From Bin80 sp965215475 (GTDB lineage: Bacteria > Bacteroidota > Rhodothermia > Rhodothermales > Bin80): a stretch of DNA of 64,000 bases. The first letter of the stretch is position 1. Each line of letters opens with the position of its first letter. Shown in pieces: positions 17,411 through 27,900 of the stretch. The notes beneath the pieces were generated by a model. That model was given only the letters and a program-made list of their open reading frames with translations, ran no database searches and was not told the DNA's origin. The DNA is taken from the NCBI GenBank assembly GCA_965215475.1, contig OZ244061.1:3596001-3660000 (forward strand), written 5' to 3'. The translations under genes were made by a program, and so were the position numbers.

Positions 17411-18013
17411 TTGTCTTTGAATGAAATGTTAAGCTTTTTTATCAAGTGTCAAATATGTACTTTGTGTTGTTTGTGCTCTCTCCTCATGATGGTGTTCACC
17501 ACTTCTGAGCCTATCATGGCACAGAGTTATTCGGTTCGTGGATATGTTGAGGATGTCTTGAGTGGAGAGCGGATTCCCCTTGTGAATGTGTATCTGATTG
17601 AGGAAAGAGCCGGGACAAGTTCCAATGAGTTTGGATACTTTAACCTGAATGTGGGGCCTAGGTGCTCCAAAGTATCCGTAAGTCATGTCATGTACTCGAC
17701 ATTACTTATGGACTGGTGCATCCAATCAGATTCAATATTCGTGCTTGAAATGAGTCCCCGTGTAGCAAGTTTGGACTCTTTGATCATCACTCCCTCCATA
17801 TCTGGAGATGCTGATGGGATCCAGATGAGTAGTCATCAGCTGAGCACAGCTGAAATTGAGTCTATGCCCTCCATTTTAGGGGAAGCCGATGTCATCAAGA
17901 TTATACAGTTGCTTCCCGGTACAAAATCAGGGAGAGAAGGATTCAATGATCTGTATGTCCGCGGTGGACAACCAGACCAGAACTTGATCCTGTTGGACGG
18001 CTTGCCTCTCTAT
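17411..18013 (+). pseudogene. TonB-dependent receptor, N-terminal fragment
   Basis: Outer-membrane receptor N-terminus: a signal peptide (about residues 12-38, ending near IMAQ), a carboxypeptidase-regulatory-like beta domain (about 41-115, SVRGYVEDVLSGERIPLVNV), and the start of the plug domain (DLYVRGGQPDQNLILLDGLP). At codon 201 it runs into the icd-derived duplicate at 18014 and stops at 18037 after eight foreign codons. The rest of the plug and the whole barrel (some 500-700 residues in the family) are missing and are not found after the duplicate, so the 3' part was deleted when the duplicate arrived or later. Confidence 0.8.
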
Positions 18014-18490
18014 AGCTGTCAACGGGTCTTTTCCTAGAAGAAGCCCGTAGGATCGCTCAAGAATATCCAAAGATCCAGTTTGATCATTTTATCATTGACA
18101 ATATGGCAATGCAACTGGTCATTCAACCCAGCACCTTCGACTGTATTGTGACAACAAATCTGTTTGGAGATATTCTGAGTGATCTATGTGCAGGGCTTGT
18201 GGGCGGCCTGTGGATTGTGCCAGGTGCAAATATTGGAGACGAGGTAGCTGTATTCGAGGTAGTTCATGGGAGTGCTCCTGATATTGCAGGACAATCGAAA
18301 GCAAATCCCACAGCACTCATCTGTTCTTCTGTTGTATCATATAAGAGAGGTTGAGGCTGCAAAACGAGTTGAACGGGCCGTATGGTGTGCCTATGAAGAA
18401 GGAACGAGTTTAACCCCGGATGTTGGTGGTACAGCATCTACCGAAGTCATGACGGATCGGATCGTACAATTGATTACCGAAAAGATATAG
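18014..18490 (+). pseudogene. icd: 3' fragment of isocitrate dehydrogenase gene (duplicate)
   Basis: Matches 2995-3479 of the intact gene. It lacks the first 176 codons and has an 8-base deletion near 18330 (TCTTCTGTTG where the source has TCTTCTGCCCTTCTGTTG) that breaks the frame, plus substitutions such as the GGG to TGG change after LVGGL. Not functional. Confidence 0.93.
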
Positions 18491-18674
18491 CTTTTTTGTC
18501 GAGGGATTCCAGTCGTCATAGAGGAGCTCGACAGGAAACAAGTAGGCTACATTTTCGATAGACAAAAAAAAACATGTGCAAGTACACGCGGAGCCCAAGA
18601 CAGCGACCCGTTCATGCTCCTCACAAGATCACTTGGTCTTGATTTTTCCAGGTAGTTATGTCATCAAATCCTTT

Positions 18675-19146
18675 ATGATGGGACGGATCCACACCATTTT
18701 TTTGATGTTCTCTGCGTTGGCCTTTTCGCTCTTACTTTTTGGTGAGATTCCATCATCTGACGGGAAGATTCAGTTCGTCCGAATCGGTTTGATTTTGATG
18801 GTCCCTGTGCTCTTGGCTAGTCTGCTACTTCATGGACGACCTAAGAAGCAAGTCAATGTTCTTAAAACCGTACGGATGGCGATTATTTTGCTTATCAGTC
18901 TCTACTACTACTTTTCGTGGAGTATGGGCGCATTTTCGGAATGACCTGGTGGTGAGGGGCAGTTTTGGGAGTTTATTTCATCTTGGGTTTCGCCAGTACT
19001 GGGGTATATATTTCTCTCTCTGTCTGTACGTGTACTAATTCGCAACCTTAAGCTGCTAAGTCAGGTGGATCGTTTACGTGGTCAACAGGCAGCCGGTAAA
19101 CGGCAGGTTGCATTCAAACCGATAATGTGAGTACGAGTGGCAGGGG
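18675..19146 (+). pseudogene. DUF4293 gene duplicate with nonsense mutation
   Basis: Copy of 3663-4139. A TGG to TGA change after GAFSE stops translation at 18944 (90 codons), removing the last membrane segments and the DRLR motif; a further 1-base deletion lies downstream near 19098. The N-terminal two membrane segments are unchanged. Confidence 0.9.
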
Positions 19147-19293
19147 GTAAGGTAGAGGTTGCTGTATACGGAGAACCAAAATGCGCAGTCAGTGAGATTC
19201 AAAGTGTGCACCTAATGAGATTTAGAGTGCACGAATTCTTCAGAATACACCCTTTAGCATTGTTTCCTATTTTGCTGTACCTTACCTGTTGAA

Positions 19294-20463
19294 TTGATCA
19301 GAATTTTTACGAGTTTTGATTTCATTGAGGATCGAGGTCCTGCCGAATATTTTCATGGTCGGAGAGAGATCATTGACACCTTTACCAGCACCCTTCATCA
19401 CTATCGAACCCATAAGAGGGGAACCATATTTTTGATACAAGGAGCTCCTGGCGCAGGGAAGACGGCCCTACTTCATGAATGTAAAAAGCGAGCAGAGAAG
19501 GATTGGAAAGTTGTAGATCTTTACCCAAACGCTCTCTGGAGTCCAGACGAACTATCGTACTGTCTTGGAAAGAAAAATAACCTACGTGTTACTGGTGTGT
19601 CCGCGGAAATTGGCGTTGAAAAAATCTTAAAGACTAACGCAGGTTTTTCTGTGGAAATCAATCCTATAGCTCGTACAATGATAAAGATTCTACAGGATGG
19701 TAAGAATAATCCACTCCTGCTTATTCTGGATGAGGCTCAGTCACTTGGTTCAGATGGGGTGGTGCCTGCTGAGATGAAGGGAGTTATTACTAGTGTTCTT
19801 TACAAAATACATAATGGTAAATTGGGGAGGCCGGTCATGCTACTTATGGCGGGGTTAGGGACAACAACGCAAGCATTTAAATCGCTGAATATTTCACGAT
19901 TTATGCGCAAGTGTATGGTGTCTCTCGGATGTTTGAGTCATAAATCCACCTGTGCGGTCATCCGAGATTTTTTCATCCATAAAGGAGGCGTAACTAAGCC
20001 TGCTCCCTTCTGGGTTGAAACCATAGCAGAGCATACGCATGGGTGGCCTCAGCACATCATAACCTATGCAGATCCTGCTATAAAGTATCTTCGGTCCAAT
20101 AATCATCGCATGACGGATGAGGGGCTCGAAATTGTGATTCAGCAAGGACGCGCGGAGCAGATAGGCTATTACGATGAAAGAGCGGAGGGTATTGATGAAG
20201 ATCTACGCCAAGCTCTCGCAAGGTCATTTGCGAATAGTGCGATAGATGAAGCCACGACTCGTCCTGCAATCATGTCCAGTCTAAAACAGAATGGACTCAC
20301 TCAAGAAGAAGCAGACGCTCTTTTCACCCGCGCGCTTGAACAAGGGATCATTGATAATCGCACTGGAGGTCGTTATGGTATACCTATTCCCTCCATACAC
20401 ACATGGCTCTTGGATGAATATGAAGTAGACAAAAGCCAATCCGAAAGCAGTGATATATCGTAA
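19294..20463 (+). CDS. AAA-family ATP-binding protein
   Basis: A 389-residue P-loop ATPase. Walker A is GAPGAGKT (residues 50-57) and Walker B is LLLILDEAQ (about 142-150); a sensor-like AGLGTTTQAF follows, and the C-terminal third looks like a winged-helix (RPAIMSSLKQNGLTQEEADALF, GIIDNRTGGRYGIPIPS). The N-terminal FHGRREIIDTF resembles the entry of the AAA_16/archaeal-type ATPase group. The listed start is TTG; no ribosome site is visible and the frame is open upstream to a TAG at 19255, which lies at the junction with the duplicated segment, so the native 5' end may have been lost. Function unknown; it lies between a duplication scar and a small lipoprotein. Confidence 0.75.
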   Translation: MIRIFTSFDFIEDRGPAEYFHGRREIIDTFTSTLHHYRTHKRGTIFLIQGAPGAGKTALLHECKKRAEKDWKVVDLYPNALWSPDELSYCLGKKNNLRVTGVSAEIGVEKILKTNAGFSVEINPIARTMIKILQDGKNNPLLLILDEAQSLGSDGVVPAEMKGVITSVLYKIHNGKLGRPVMLLMAGLGTTTQAFKSLNISRFMRKCMVSLGCLSHKSTCAVIRDFFIHKGGVTKPAPFWVETIAEHTHGWPQHIITYADPAIKYLRSNNHRMTDEGLEIVIQQGRAEQIGYYDERAEGIDEDLRQALARSFANSAIDEATTRPAIMSSLKQNGLTQEEADALFTRALEQGIIDNRTGGRYGIPIPSIHTWLLDEYEVDKSQSESSDIS

Positions 20464-20584
20464 AGAATTAATCGTCAAGTCTAAGAAACAAGCGTTGCCC
20501 CTGTCAGAAAAGATGACAAGTATGCAAGAGGATCAAAGTTTAGGGGACGGGCAGTACGGTCAAGAGCGATAGATCAATCACGTT

Positions 20585-21049
20585 ATGCTCTGTCTGGGGG
20601 GTGAGAATCCGCTCCATTTTTTACTAACTCTCGGGTTAATGGTCTTTTTAGTCGGCTGTACCGATTCGGTTATTCCGCAAGTTGAGTTTGAAGTACCTGA
20701 TGGGGATCAACAACTCGAACGAATCCCGCCAAGTGCTACTCCCGAACCACCGGAATTGATGGCGCGCTACCTTGAACTTTGGGATGAAATCGATGTGAAG
20801 CGGGGGAAGACGGGAACAACCGATTCGGCTACCATACAGGAGGTAAATAAAACCGCCATCGAACTTGCCCAATATAATGGGATCATGGCAGAAGTATTTG
20901 AAGCTATGGAGATTGGCATTGCGACCGTCGGGTGGGGCTACATCGGAGTAGCTTCTAGAAGTGCTTATGTAGGTTTCAAAGCCAATGGCACCGCTGATAA
21001 TAATTGTATGCATGAGTGCAACGCGAAATTCCCACAACTTGATTCATGA
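20585..21049 (+). CDS. Small predicted lipoprotein
   Basis: 154 residues. An N-terminal hydrophobic segment (about residues 10-24) ends in the lipobox LVGC, suggesting lipid attachment at Cys25 and export to the periplasmic side. The mature part is acidic, with no recognised domain; a glycine-rich hydrophobic stretch (IATVGWGYIGVA) lies near residues 111-122. The stop at 21047-21049 overlaps the ATG of the following pseudogene (21046), so the two were an operon. Confidence 0.55.
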   Translation: MLCLGGENPLHFLLTLGLMVFLVGCTDSVIPQVEFEVPDGDQQLERIPPSATPEPPELMARYLELWDEIDVKRGKTGTTDSATIQEVNKTAIELAQYNGIMAEVFEAMEIGIATVGWGYIGVASRSAYVGFKANGTADNNCMHECNAKFPQLDS

Positions 21050-21546
21050 TGCAGAAAACAGTGAGAATTCTTTTTTGTGTGATTCCATTGTTTAGTTTCG
21101 TCAAGTACTGGGCAGCGCTTCGTTATGGGATCAATAATGCATATAGTAGTGCGGATGATTTGTTGTGGGGCGTACTAGTTACGATAATTTTAACGGTCGC
21201 CATGTATTTTATTTTCCGATACATAAAAAAATTGAACTCTTTAGCCCGGCATGGGCTCTTGTGGTAGGCCTCGGAAGCAGTTTATTTTTGATGGGGCTTA
21301 TAGTACCGGAAATGATAGATTACGCTTGGGGAGGCTACATGTGGTTTTTCTGCCTTTGGTTTACCATTTATTCTCTATCATTGCCCAAAGAGTTTAAGCA
21401 TAAAGTATCGTTCTTTAAGCGTACAAGGATAACTGAGGAAGAATCCGCTCAACCGGATAAATCGTAGTTGTTCCTGACTATACTTAGAATTTGTTCTGGA
21501 AGGCTTACCGACGGAGTTGCTTCAATGAGGTGTTGAAACACTCCCA
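21041..21546 (+). repeat. Diverged direct repeat R1, before mod-res
   Basis: About 490 bases that align along their length with 28211-28706, including the non-coding part after the gene (TAGTTGTTCCTGACTATACTTAGAATTTGTTCTGGAAGGCTT region). Identity is moderate. The two copies bracket the type III-like restriction genes in the same orientation. Confidence 0.85.
21046..21467 (+). pseudogene. Small membrane protein gene of R1, frameshifted
   Basis: The first frame encodes VRILFCVIPLFSFVKYWAAL and a second membrane helix (LLWGVLVTIILTVAMYF); after a one-base loss near 21210, seen by comparison with R2, reading continues in the frame of ELFSPAWALVVGLGSSLFLM and ends HKVSFFKRTRITEEE, stop at 21465-21467. 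Joined it would be about 140 residues with four membrane helices. No known family. Confidence 0.65.
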
Positions 21547-21611
21547 TACAAGTTAATGCTTATTTTTATCGGCGTTGGGTCATATCTCTATCTACAAAAA
21601 ACAGAACATGG

Positions 21612-24600
21612 ATGACTGCAAAGTTTAAGAAGCTCAAAGCATTGCTTGAAGAACTTTTCCAGATCAATCAACCTGATCTGGACTTTGGGTTATACCGCAT
21701 TATGAATGCCAAGCGTGCCGAAATATCGGGGTTTCTGGAAAATGATCTCTTTCCACAGGTACGTGAGGCTTTCGCAATATATAGATTTGGTGATATAGAA
21801 GCATTAGAACTTGAGCTGGCGCAAGTAGAAGAAGGAGCCAGGCTTGCGGGATTCAACAGTGAAGATTCGCCCAGAGTCATGGAGTTGCGTGCGCGCATTA
21901 AAAATATCGCACCTAATGTTAAATCAATGGAGGGGGCTGTATATGATCATCTATACTCGTTCTTTAGGCGTTATTACTCAGATGGGGATTTTCTGGCAAA
22001 ACGAGTATACAAATCGGGTGTATATGCCATCCCGTATGAAGGAGAAGAAGTTGCGTTTCATTGGGCGAACAAAGATCAATACTATATCAAGTCAAATGAG
22101 TACCTACGCGACTATACTTTTCGTTTGAACCCGGATGATCCTGATAATCCGATGCGTGTGCATTTTTGCTTATCGGATGCTGCCGAGTGTGAGCACAACA
22201 ATAACAAAGCTCCAAACGAAAAGGATCGAGTATTCGTTCTTACCCATGCAGAGAATCCGATAAATATTTCATCATCAAGGAGGAAGGCGAACCATGGTGA
22301 AGAACTGATTATTTGCTTTGAATATCGTCCTTCTACAATCGATGACTGGCCCGAGCATGAACGTAGTGGAAAGAAGAAACCCCCAACGCAAAAAGATCTG
22401 AATGATCTTGCAACCAAGATCATTTTACAGGTGAATAATGCAGAATTGGCTTCATGGATTACGGAATTGGGTAAGCCTCATAAAATGGTGAATGGCGAGT
22501 TGGCAGAGTACAATGTACTTGGAGCTCACCTTCGACGCTATACTTCTCGTAATACGTTTGACTTCTTCATCCACAAAGATCTTCAAGCTTTCCTCAATCG
22601 TGAGCTAGATTTTTACATCAAAAACGAAGTCATGCATCTTGAAGATGTACAGAATGAATCAATTCAGCGTGTGGAGCAATATCTCTCAACGATTAAGGTC
22701 ATTCGTACAATTGCAGGCAAGATTATTGATTTTCTGGCTCAGTTGGAGAATTTTCAAAAAAAACTGTGGTTAAAGAAAAAATTTGTTGTTGAGACAAACT
22801 ATTGCATTACAGTAGGCTGTATTCCAGAAGAATTCTATCCCGAGATCATTGTAAATGAATCTCAGTGTCAGGAATGGATAAATCTTCATGCGATAGATCA
22901 GATCAATGGTGATCTGGTAACGCCGGGATATACCAAGAAGATTTCGATAGAATTCCTGAGTACGTATCCAACATTGATGGTGGATACGCGTCACTTTGAG
23001 CGAGATTTCACCTATCGCCTACTTGAAGCAATCGGAGATATAGAAGATCAAACAGATGGGACTCTTTTTCACAGCGAAAATTTTCAGGCTCTATCATTAA
23101 TGAAAAGTAAGTTTCGTGAAAAAGTTAAGTGTGTTTATATTGATCCTCCCTACAACACCGATGCCTCATCAATCCTATACAAGAATAACTACAAGGATTC
23201 TTCGTGGTTATCTATGATGATGAATCGTTTATTCTTGTCTCGCGCTTTGATGACCACAGATGGTGTTCTCTGCTGTGCTATAGATGATGAAGAAGTTTCT
23301 CGTGTCCGAATGGTTATGCAAGATTTGTTCCAGAAAGAACTAGGGACTGTTGTTGTCCGCTCCAACCCAGCGGGTCGGAAATCACGTGGACAGCTATCAC
23401 CCAGTCATGAATTTGCACTGTTTTTTGGCAATGAAGATGCATCTCCGGGCTCACTTCCTAAGACTGAACAAGAACTCGCACGTTATCCGTTCGAAGATGA
23501 TACTGGACGCTATGCTTGGAATAATCTAATACGTCATGGATCTGGCGATCGCAGAGAAGATGTTCCGACCATGTTTTTCCCTATATATGTATCAAAAGAT
23601 GATCAGATTCGAGTGCCTGAGCTTTGTTGGGTGGCGGACGAACGTAGATATGAGGTACTTGAGGAACCCCGAGATGATGAAATCGTGATCTGGCCTATCC
23701 GAAGAAATAATGGAAAAATCATTGAAAAACGTTGGCATCGGGGTTTGGAAAATATTAGAAATGATCGTAGTCAATATCGTATTCGAAGGAAAGGAGATAT
23801 TGTTGATATTGACTTCAAAATTCGAATGGATACCGGTGCGACACCTCGAACATGGTGGGGGGATTCTCGCTTTGCTTCGTCCAATCGTGGCGCTAAAATC
23901 ATTAAGAATCTTTTCGGAAATAAAGCATTTGATTACCCCAAAGCCGTGGGGCTAGTTGAGGATTGTCTTCGTGTCTGCGGATTAGAGAACAGTCTTATGG
24001 TTATAGACTATTTTGCAGGGTCCGGAACCACTGGACACGCGGTCATTGATCTCAATCGTATAGATGGAAATCTTCGCAAGTTTGTCCTCGTAGAAATGAG
24101 TAATTACTTCGATACCGTTCTGCTCCCACGCCTCAAAAAGGTGACATTTACGCCTGAATGGGAAACCGGAATTCCCAAACGCTATGCCACTCCAGAAGAG
24201 GTTACTCGTAGCCCACGTATCTTCAAGATTCTCCGACTTGAATCCTATGAAGACACGCTCAATAACTTGGAAATCAATCGGACTGAAATTCAAGAACAAC
24301 ACCTTTACACTTTTAGTGAGCAAGGAGCAGACAGTTTTCGTGAACAGTATATCTTGCGTTATATGCTTGACGTTGAAACTCGCGGGAGTCAGTCACTTCT
24401 CAATGTCCAGGCCTTTACGGATCCTCACGCATACAAACTGAAAGTTAAATTGCCGGGGTCAGATGAGAGCAGAGAAATCAATGTTGACCTCTTGGAGACC
24501 TTTAATTGGTTAATTGGCCTCAAGGTCAGACATATCGCTTCACCACAGACTTTCAGTGCTGTATTTGAACGTGATACTGAGAAACGACTACGATTGAGTG

Positions 24601-24902
24601 AAAGACTCAAGCAGGAAACAGATGGTCCGCATTGGTTTCGTACAGTGAAAGGGGCAACCCCCGATGGACGTAGAGTACTGATCATCTGGCGGAAGCTTGT
24701 CGGAGATCCAGAAAAAGACAATTTGGTGCTGGAGGAGTGGTTTACTGAACATTATAGCTCAAGTGCAAACGATGAGTTTGACATCATTTGGGTCAATGGT
24801 GGATGTAATCTGGAAAATATTAAAGGACCTAGCGATATATGGAATGTGCGACTTATTGAAGATGATTTTCACCACCTGATGTTTAATACCGAAGGAAGCT
24901 GA
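21612..24902 (+). CDS. mod: Type III-like restriction-modification methyltransferase (Mod)
   Basis: Adenine-specific DNA methyltransferase that would protect host sites and give specificity to the partner nuclease. The AdoMet-dependent N6-MTase domain has motif IV DPPYN at residue 511 and motif I FAGSGTTGH at about 801, the order of beta-class enzymes, with the target-recognition region between. An N-terminal domain of about 480 residues of unknown fold precedes it (QPDLDFGLYRIMNAKRAEI), so at 1096 residues it is much longer than classical Mod proteins (about 650); large Mod proteins with this N-terminus are known and pair with a helicase-nuclease. The start at 21612 is the only good ATG; its stop overlaps the start of res by one base, implying coupled translation. 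Confidence 0.88.
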   Translation: MTAKFKKLKALLEELFQINQPDLDFGLYRIMNAKRAEISGFLENDLFPQVREAFAIYRFGDIEALELELAQVEEGARLAGFNSEDSPRVMELRARIKNIAPNVKSMEGAVYDHLYSFFRRYYSDGDFLAKRVYKSGVYAIPYEGEEVAFHWANKDQYYIKSNEYLRDYTFRLNPDDPDNPMRVHFCLSDAAECEHNNNKAPNEKDRVFVLTHAENPINISSSRRKANHGEELIICFEYRPSTIDDWPEHERSGKKKPPTQKDLNDLATKIILQVNNAELASWITELGKPHKMVNGELAEYNVLGAHLRRYTSRNTFDFFIHKDLQAFLNRELDFYIKNEVMHLEDVQNESIQRVEQYLSTIKVIRTIAGKIIDFLAQLENFQKKLWLKKKFVVETNYCITVGCIPEEFYPEIIVNESQCQEWINLHAIDQINGDLVTPGYTKKISIEFLSTYPTLMVDTRHFERDFTYRLLEAIGDIEDQTDGTLFHSENFQALSLMKSKFREKVKCVYIDPPYNTDASSILYKNNYKDSSWLSMMMNRLFLSRALMTTDGVLCCAIDDEEVSRVRMVMQDLFQKELGTVVVRSNPAGRKSRGQLSPSHEFALFFGNEDASPGSLPKTEQELARYPFEDDTGRYAWNNLIRHGSGDRREDVPTMFFPIYVSKDDQIRVPELCWVADERRYEVLEEPRDDEIVIWPIRRNNGKIIEKRWHRGLENIRNDRSQYRIRRKGDIVDIDFKIRMDTGATPRTWWGDSRFASSNRGAKIIKNLFGNKAFDYPKAVGLVEDCLRVCGLENSLMVIDYFAGSGTTGHAVIDLNRIDGNLRKFVLVEMSNYFDTVLLPRLKKVTFTPEWETGIPKRYATPEEVTRSPRIFKILRLESYEDTLNNLEINRTEIQEQHLYTFSEQGADSFREQYILRYMLDVETRGSQSLLNVQAFTDPHAYKLKVKLPGSDESREINVDLLETFNWLIGLKVRHIASPQTFSAVFERDTEKRLRLSERLKQETDGPHWFRTVKGATPDGRRVLIIWRKLVGDPEKDNLVLEEWFTEHYSSSANDEFDIIWVNGGCNLENIKGPSDIWNVRLIEDDFHHLMFNTEGS

Positions 24903-27900
24903 TGCCTCATTCTGGAAGGAAAACCCGCAAGAAGCCCAAGGTACCATTTCCACATAAGTTGATTCTTAATCAATGGATTTTGTCTCTGTTCTATGTGAAA
25001 AATTTTGATGAAATTGCCTCCAGATTTTATCGAAGTGACAGAGAAGGATTAGACGAGAATAATGTTCATTACTTTCACCATGATCTTACAGAGGCATTTC
25101 CCGATCTAGTACAACTCCCCAAAAATCTTTTGCTGGAGTACGATAATAATATCTTTAAGCATACAAAACGCTTAAACGAGCGACGAATCAATCGTCAAGA
25201 GCCTCCTATTGTTTGGAAATACTTTCAATATCTCACTCTGCTTTTCTGTGAGATCTATCTGGATCAATATTTTAGTAATCCCGAAGCGCTACTCCAGGAA
25301 TTGAATAAACAGATTGATATCTATAATAGAGGTAGGCTCGGTGCAGATAAAATCGAAAGTTTTGATGAGGCTGAAGAATCATGGCCACAACTAAACAAGC
25401 TCTCCTTGTGGATGGCTACCGGTAGTGGAAAAACGCTCTTGATGCATGTCAATTTACTGCAGTATTTGGATGCGTTGCATCGGCACCGCAGACAGCGTGA
25501 ATTAAACCGTATCCTACTTTTGACACCTAATGAAGGTCTATCATATCAGCATCTGAAGGAGTTCACAGCATCAGGGATTGATGCGAAGCTGTTTGACAAG
25601 AATGAAGGTGGCTTATACAGAGATCAGACAGTCGAAATCATAGAGGTGACACGATTGAAGGACAAGATGGGAGCCAAGACTGTTGCGGTGGAGGCCTTTG
25701 AGGGAAATAATTTGGTTTTGGTGGATGAAGGTCATCGTGGAGCTAGTGCGGGAGCAGGAGGCACGTGGATGGGGTATCGCAATGCATTATGTGAGAGGGG
25801 TTTTTCATTTGAATATTCGGCAACCTTTGGGCAGGCAATAAAGGGAAACCCAGATCTTATAAACTTGTATTCCAAGAGTATACTCTGCGATTATTCATAT
25901 CGTTATTTTTATGCTGACGGATACGGGAAGGACTATCAAATTCTTAATCTTGACACAGGTACTCAACAGAATCATCTGGAGTTATACTTGGTTGCCTGCC
26001 TCCTTTCGTTCTTTCAGCAACAGAGACTCTATCATCAACAATGGAGAGATTTTCGGCCATTCAAGATTGAAAATCCACTCTGGATTTTCGTAGGAGGACG
26101 AGTAACTGCATCTCTCTCGAAAAAGGATGCCTCAGATATCGTTGAGATCCTGAAGTTCCTTGCTCGTTATGTATCTGACAGATCCGGGAGCATCCAACGC
26201 ATTAACACAGTATTGAATAAAGGATTGATTACATCCGCGAGTAAGAATCTATTTTCCCAGCGCTTCCAATATCTCAATGCCCTCGAGATTTCACCGTCCA
26301 AGATTTACGATGAAACGCTTCAATCCGTCTTCAACGCATCCAATGGAGGTCAACTCCATATTGAAAACTTGAAGGGCATCCCTGGTGAAGTTTCCCTAAG
26401 AGTGGGCTCTGAAAATGATGCCTTTGGGGTGATCAATGTGGGAGACGATAAGAAACTGGTAAAGATATGTGGAGAGCAAGGGTTTACCACGGGAGAGCGA
26501 GAATTTGTAAAATCTCTCTTTCACGAATTGAACGAGCCTAGCTCAAAGGTAAATATTCTGATTGGTTCAAAGAAATTCACCGAGGGATGGAATAGTTGGC
26601 GAGTTTCAACGATGGGACTGATGAATGTGGGAAGAGGAGAAGGTGCTCAGATTATTCAGTTATTCGGGCGCGGAGTGCGACTCAAAGGCTATGATATGAG
26701 TCTTCAGCGTAGTAGCAGTTTGTCAGAGAGGATTTTGCGTCCTGAAAATATCGGTATCCTGGAAACCCTTGGGATTTTTGGAATCCACGCTGACTATATG
26801 GCGCAATTCAGAGATTTCCTTGTGGAAGAAGGCCTCCCAGTCAATGAAGATCGTGTCGAATTTATCTTACCAGTGATCAGAAATCTGGGGAAACAGAAAT
26901 TGAAGACCATTCAAATTAAAAAGGAGATCAATGGAGTGCCCACTGAATTTGGGGATGCATTTCGGAAGTTGGGTCCTATCCCCACCGTTTCTCCACCTGA
27001 TTCGGGCACAGAATATCTTCAGAAAAACCGAATACGCCTTAACTGGTATCCAAAAATTCAGGCAATGAGATCTGAGCATTTCATAGGAGAGGATGCAGAA
27101 GCATCTCCCAATATAACTCATCTTCAACCCAATCAAGTCGCTTTCTTTGATTATGACTTCTTGTATTTTGAGCTTGAACGATTCAGGTTAGAGCGTGGGT
27201 GGTATAATTTGAATCTTCCGTATTCAGCTATCAAAGTACTTCTTGCAGATCAAAGTTGGTATTATTTATTGATACCACCAGAAGAAATGGAGGGAGATTC
27301 ATATGAAAAGGTTCACTTTTGGCAAGAGATTGCACTAGCCCTTCTCAAAAAATACACTGAGCGATATTATACATTCCGTAAGCATCAGTGGGAGCTTCCG
27401 CATCTGGAATACAGTGTGCTAACAAGTGACGATCCCAACCTGCTCGGTGCAGATGAATCGTCTGACGATGACGATGGCTACTATCGCATTATGATTGATC
27501 AGTCAAAAGATGACATCATCTCTAAACTCGAGGAACTGAAGGCAGCGATTAAGAGGGGAGAGGTGAAAGAGTGGAGCATTCATGGAATAGAAGCAATCTG
27601 GTTTGGCAATCATTTATTTCAGCCCTTGCTCAGTATGGATTCCAATGTAGTCGAGATTACTCCTACCCCGCTTAATAAGGGCGAGCGTCAATTTGTGGAA
27701 GATCTCAGGAGCTTCTGTAGGAGGACACCGGAGTTTTTCAAAAATCGGGATCTTTATTTACTTCGTAACCTCAGCCGAGGCCGCGGGGTTGGTTTCTTTG
27801 AAGCGGGTAATTTTTATCCTGACTTCATCTTGTGGTTAGTAGATAAGGATACTCAATACGTGATGTTTGTAGATCCAAAAGGGATTCGATACCTTGGGCC

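Larger units (their letters stand above)
18014..19256 (+). repeat. Segmental duplication, decayed copy
   Basis: Second copy of 2995-4245, same orientation, about 15 kb away. It differs from the source by scattered substitutions, an 8-base deletion, a short A-run expansion near 18567 and a 1-base deletion near 19098. Its left edge abuts the truncated receptor and its right edge lies 37 bases before the AAA ATPase gene. No flanking direct repeat or inverted repeat is visible at the edges. Confidence 0.95.
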
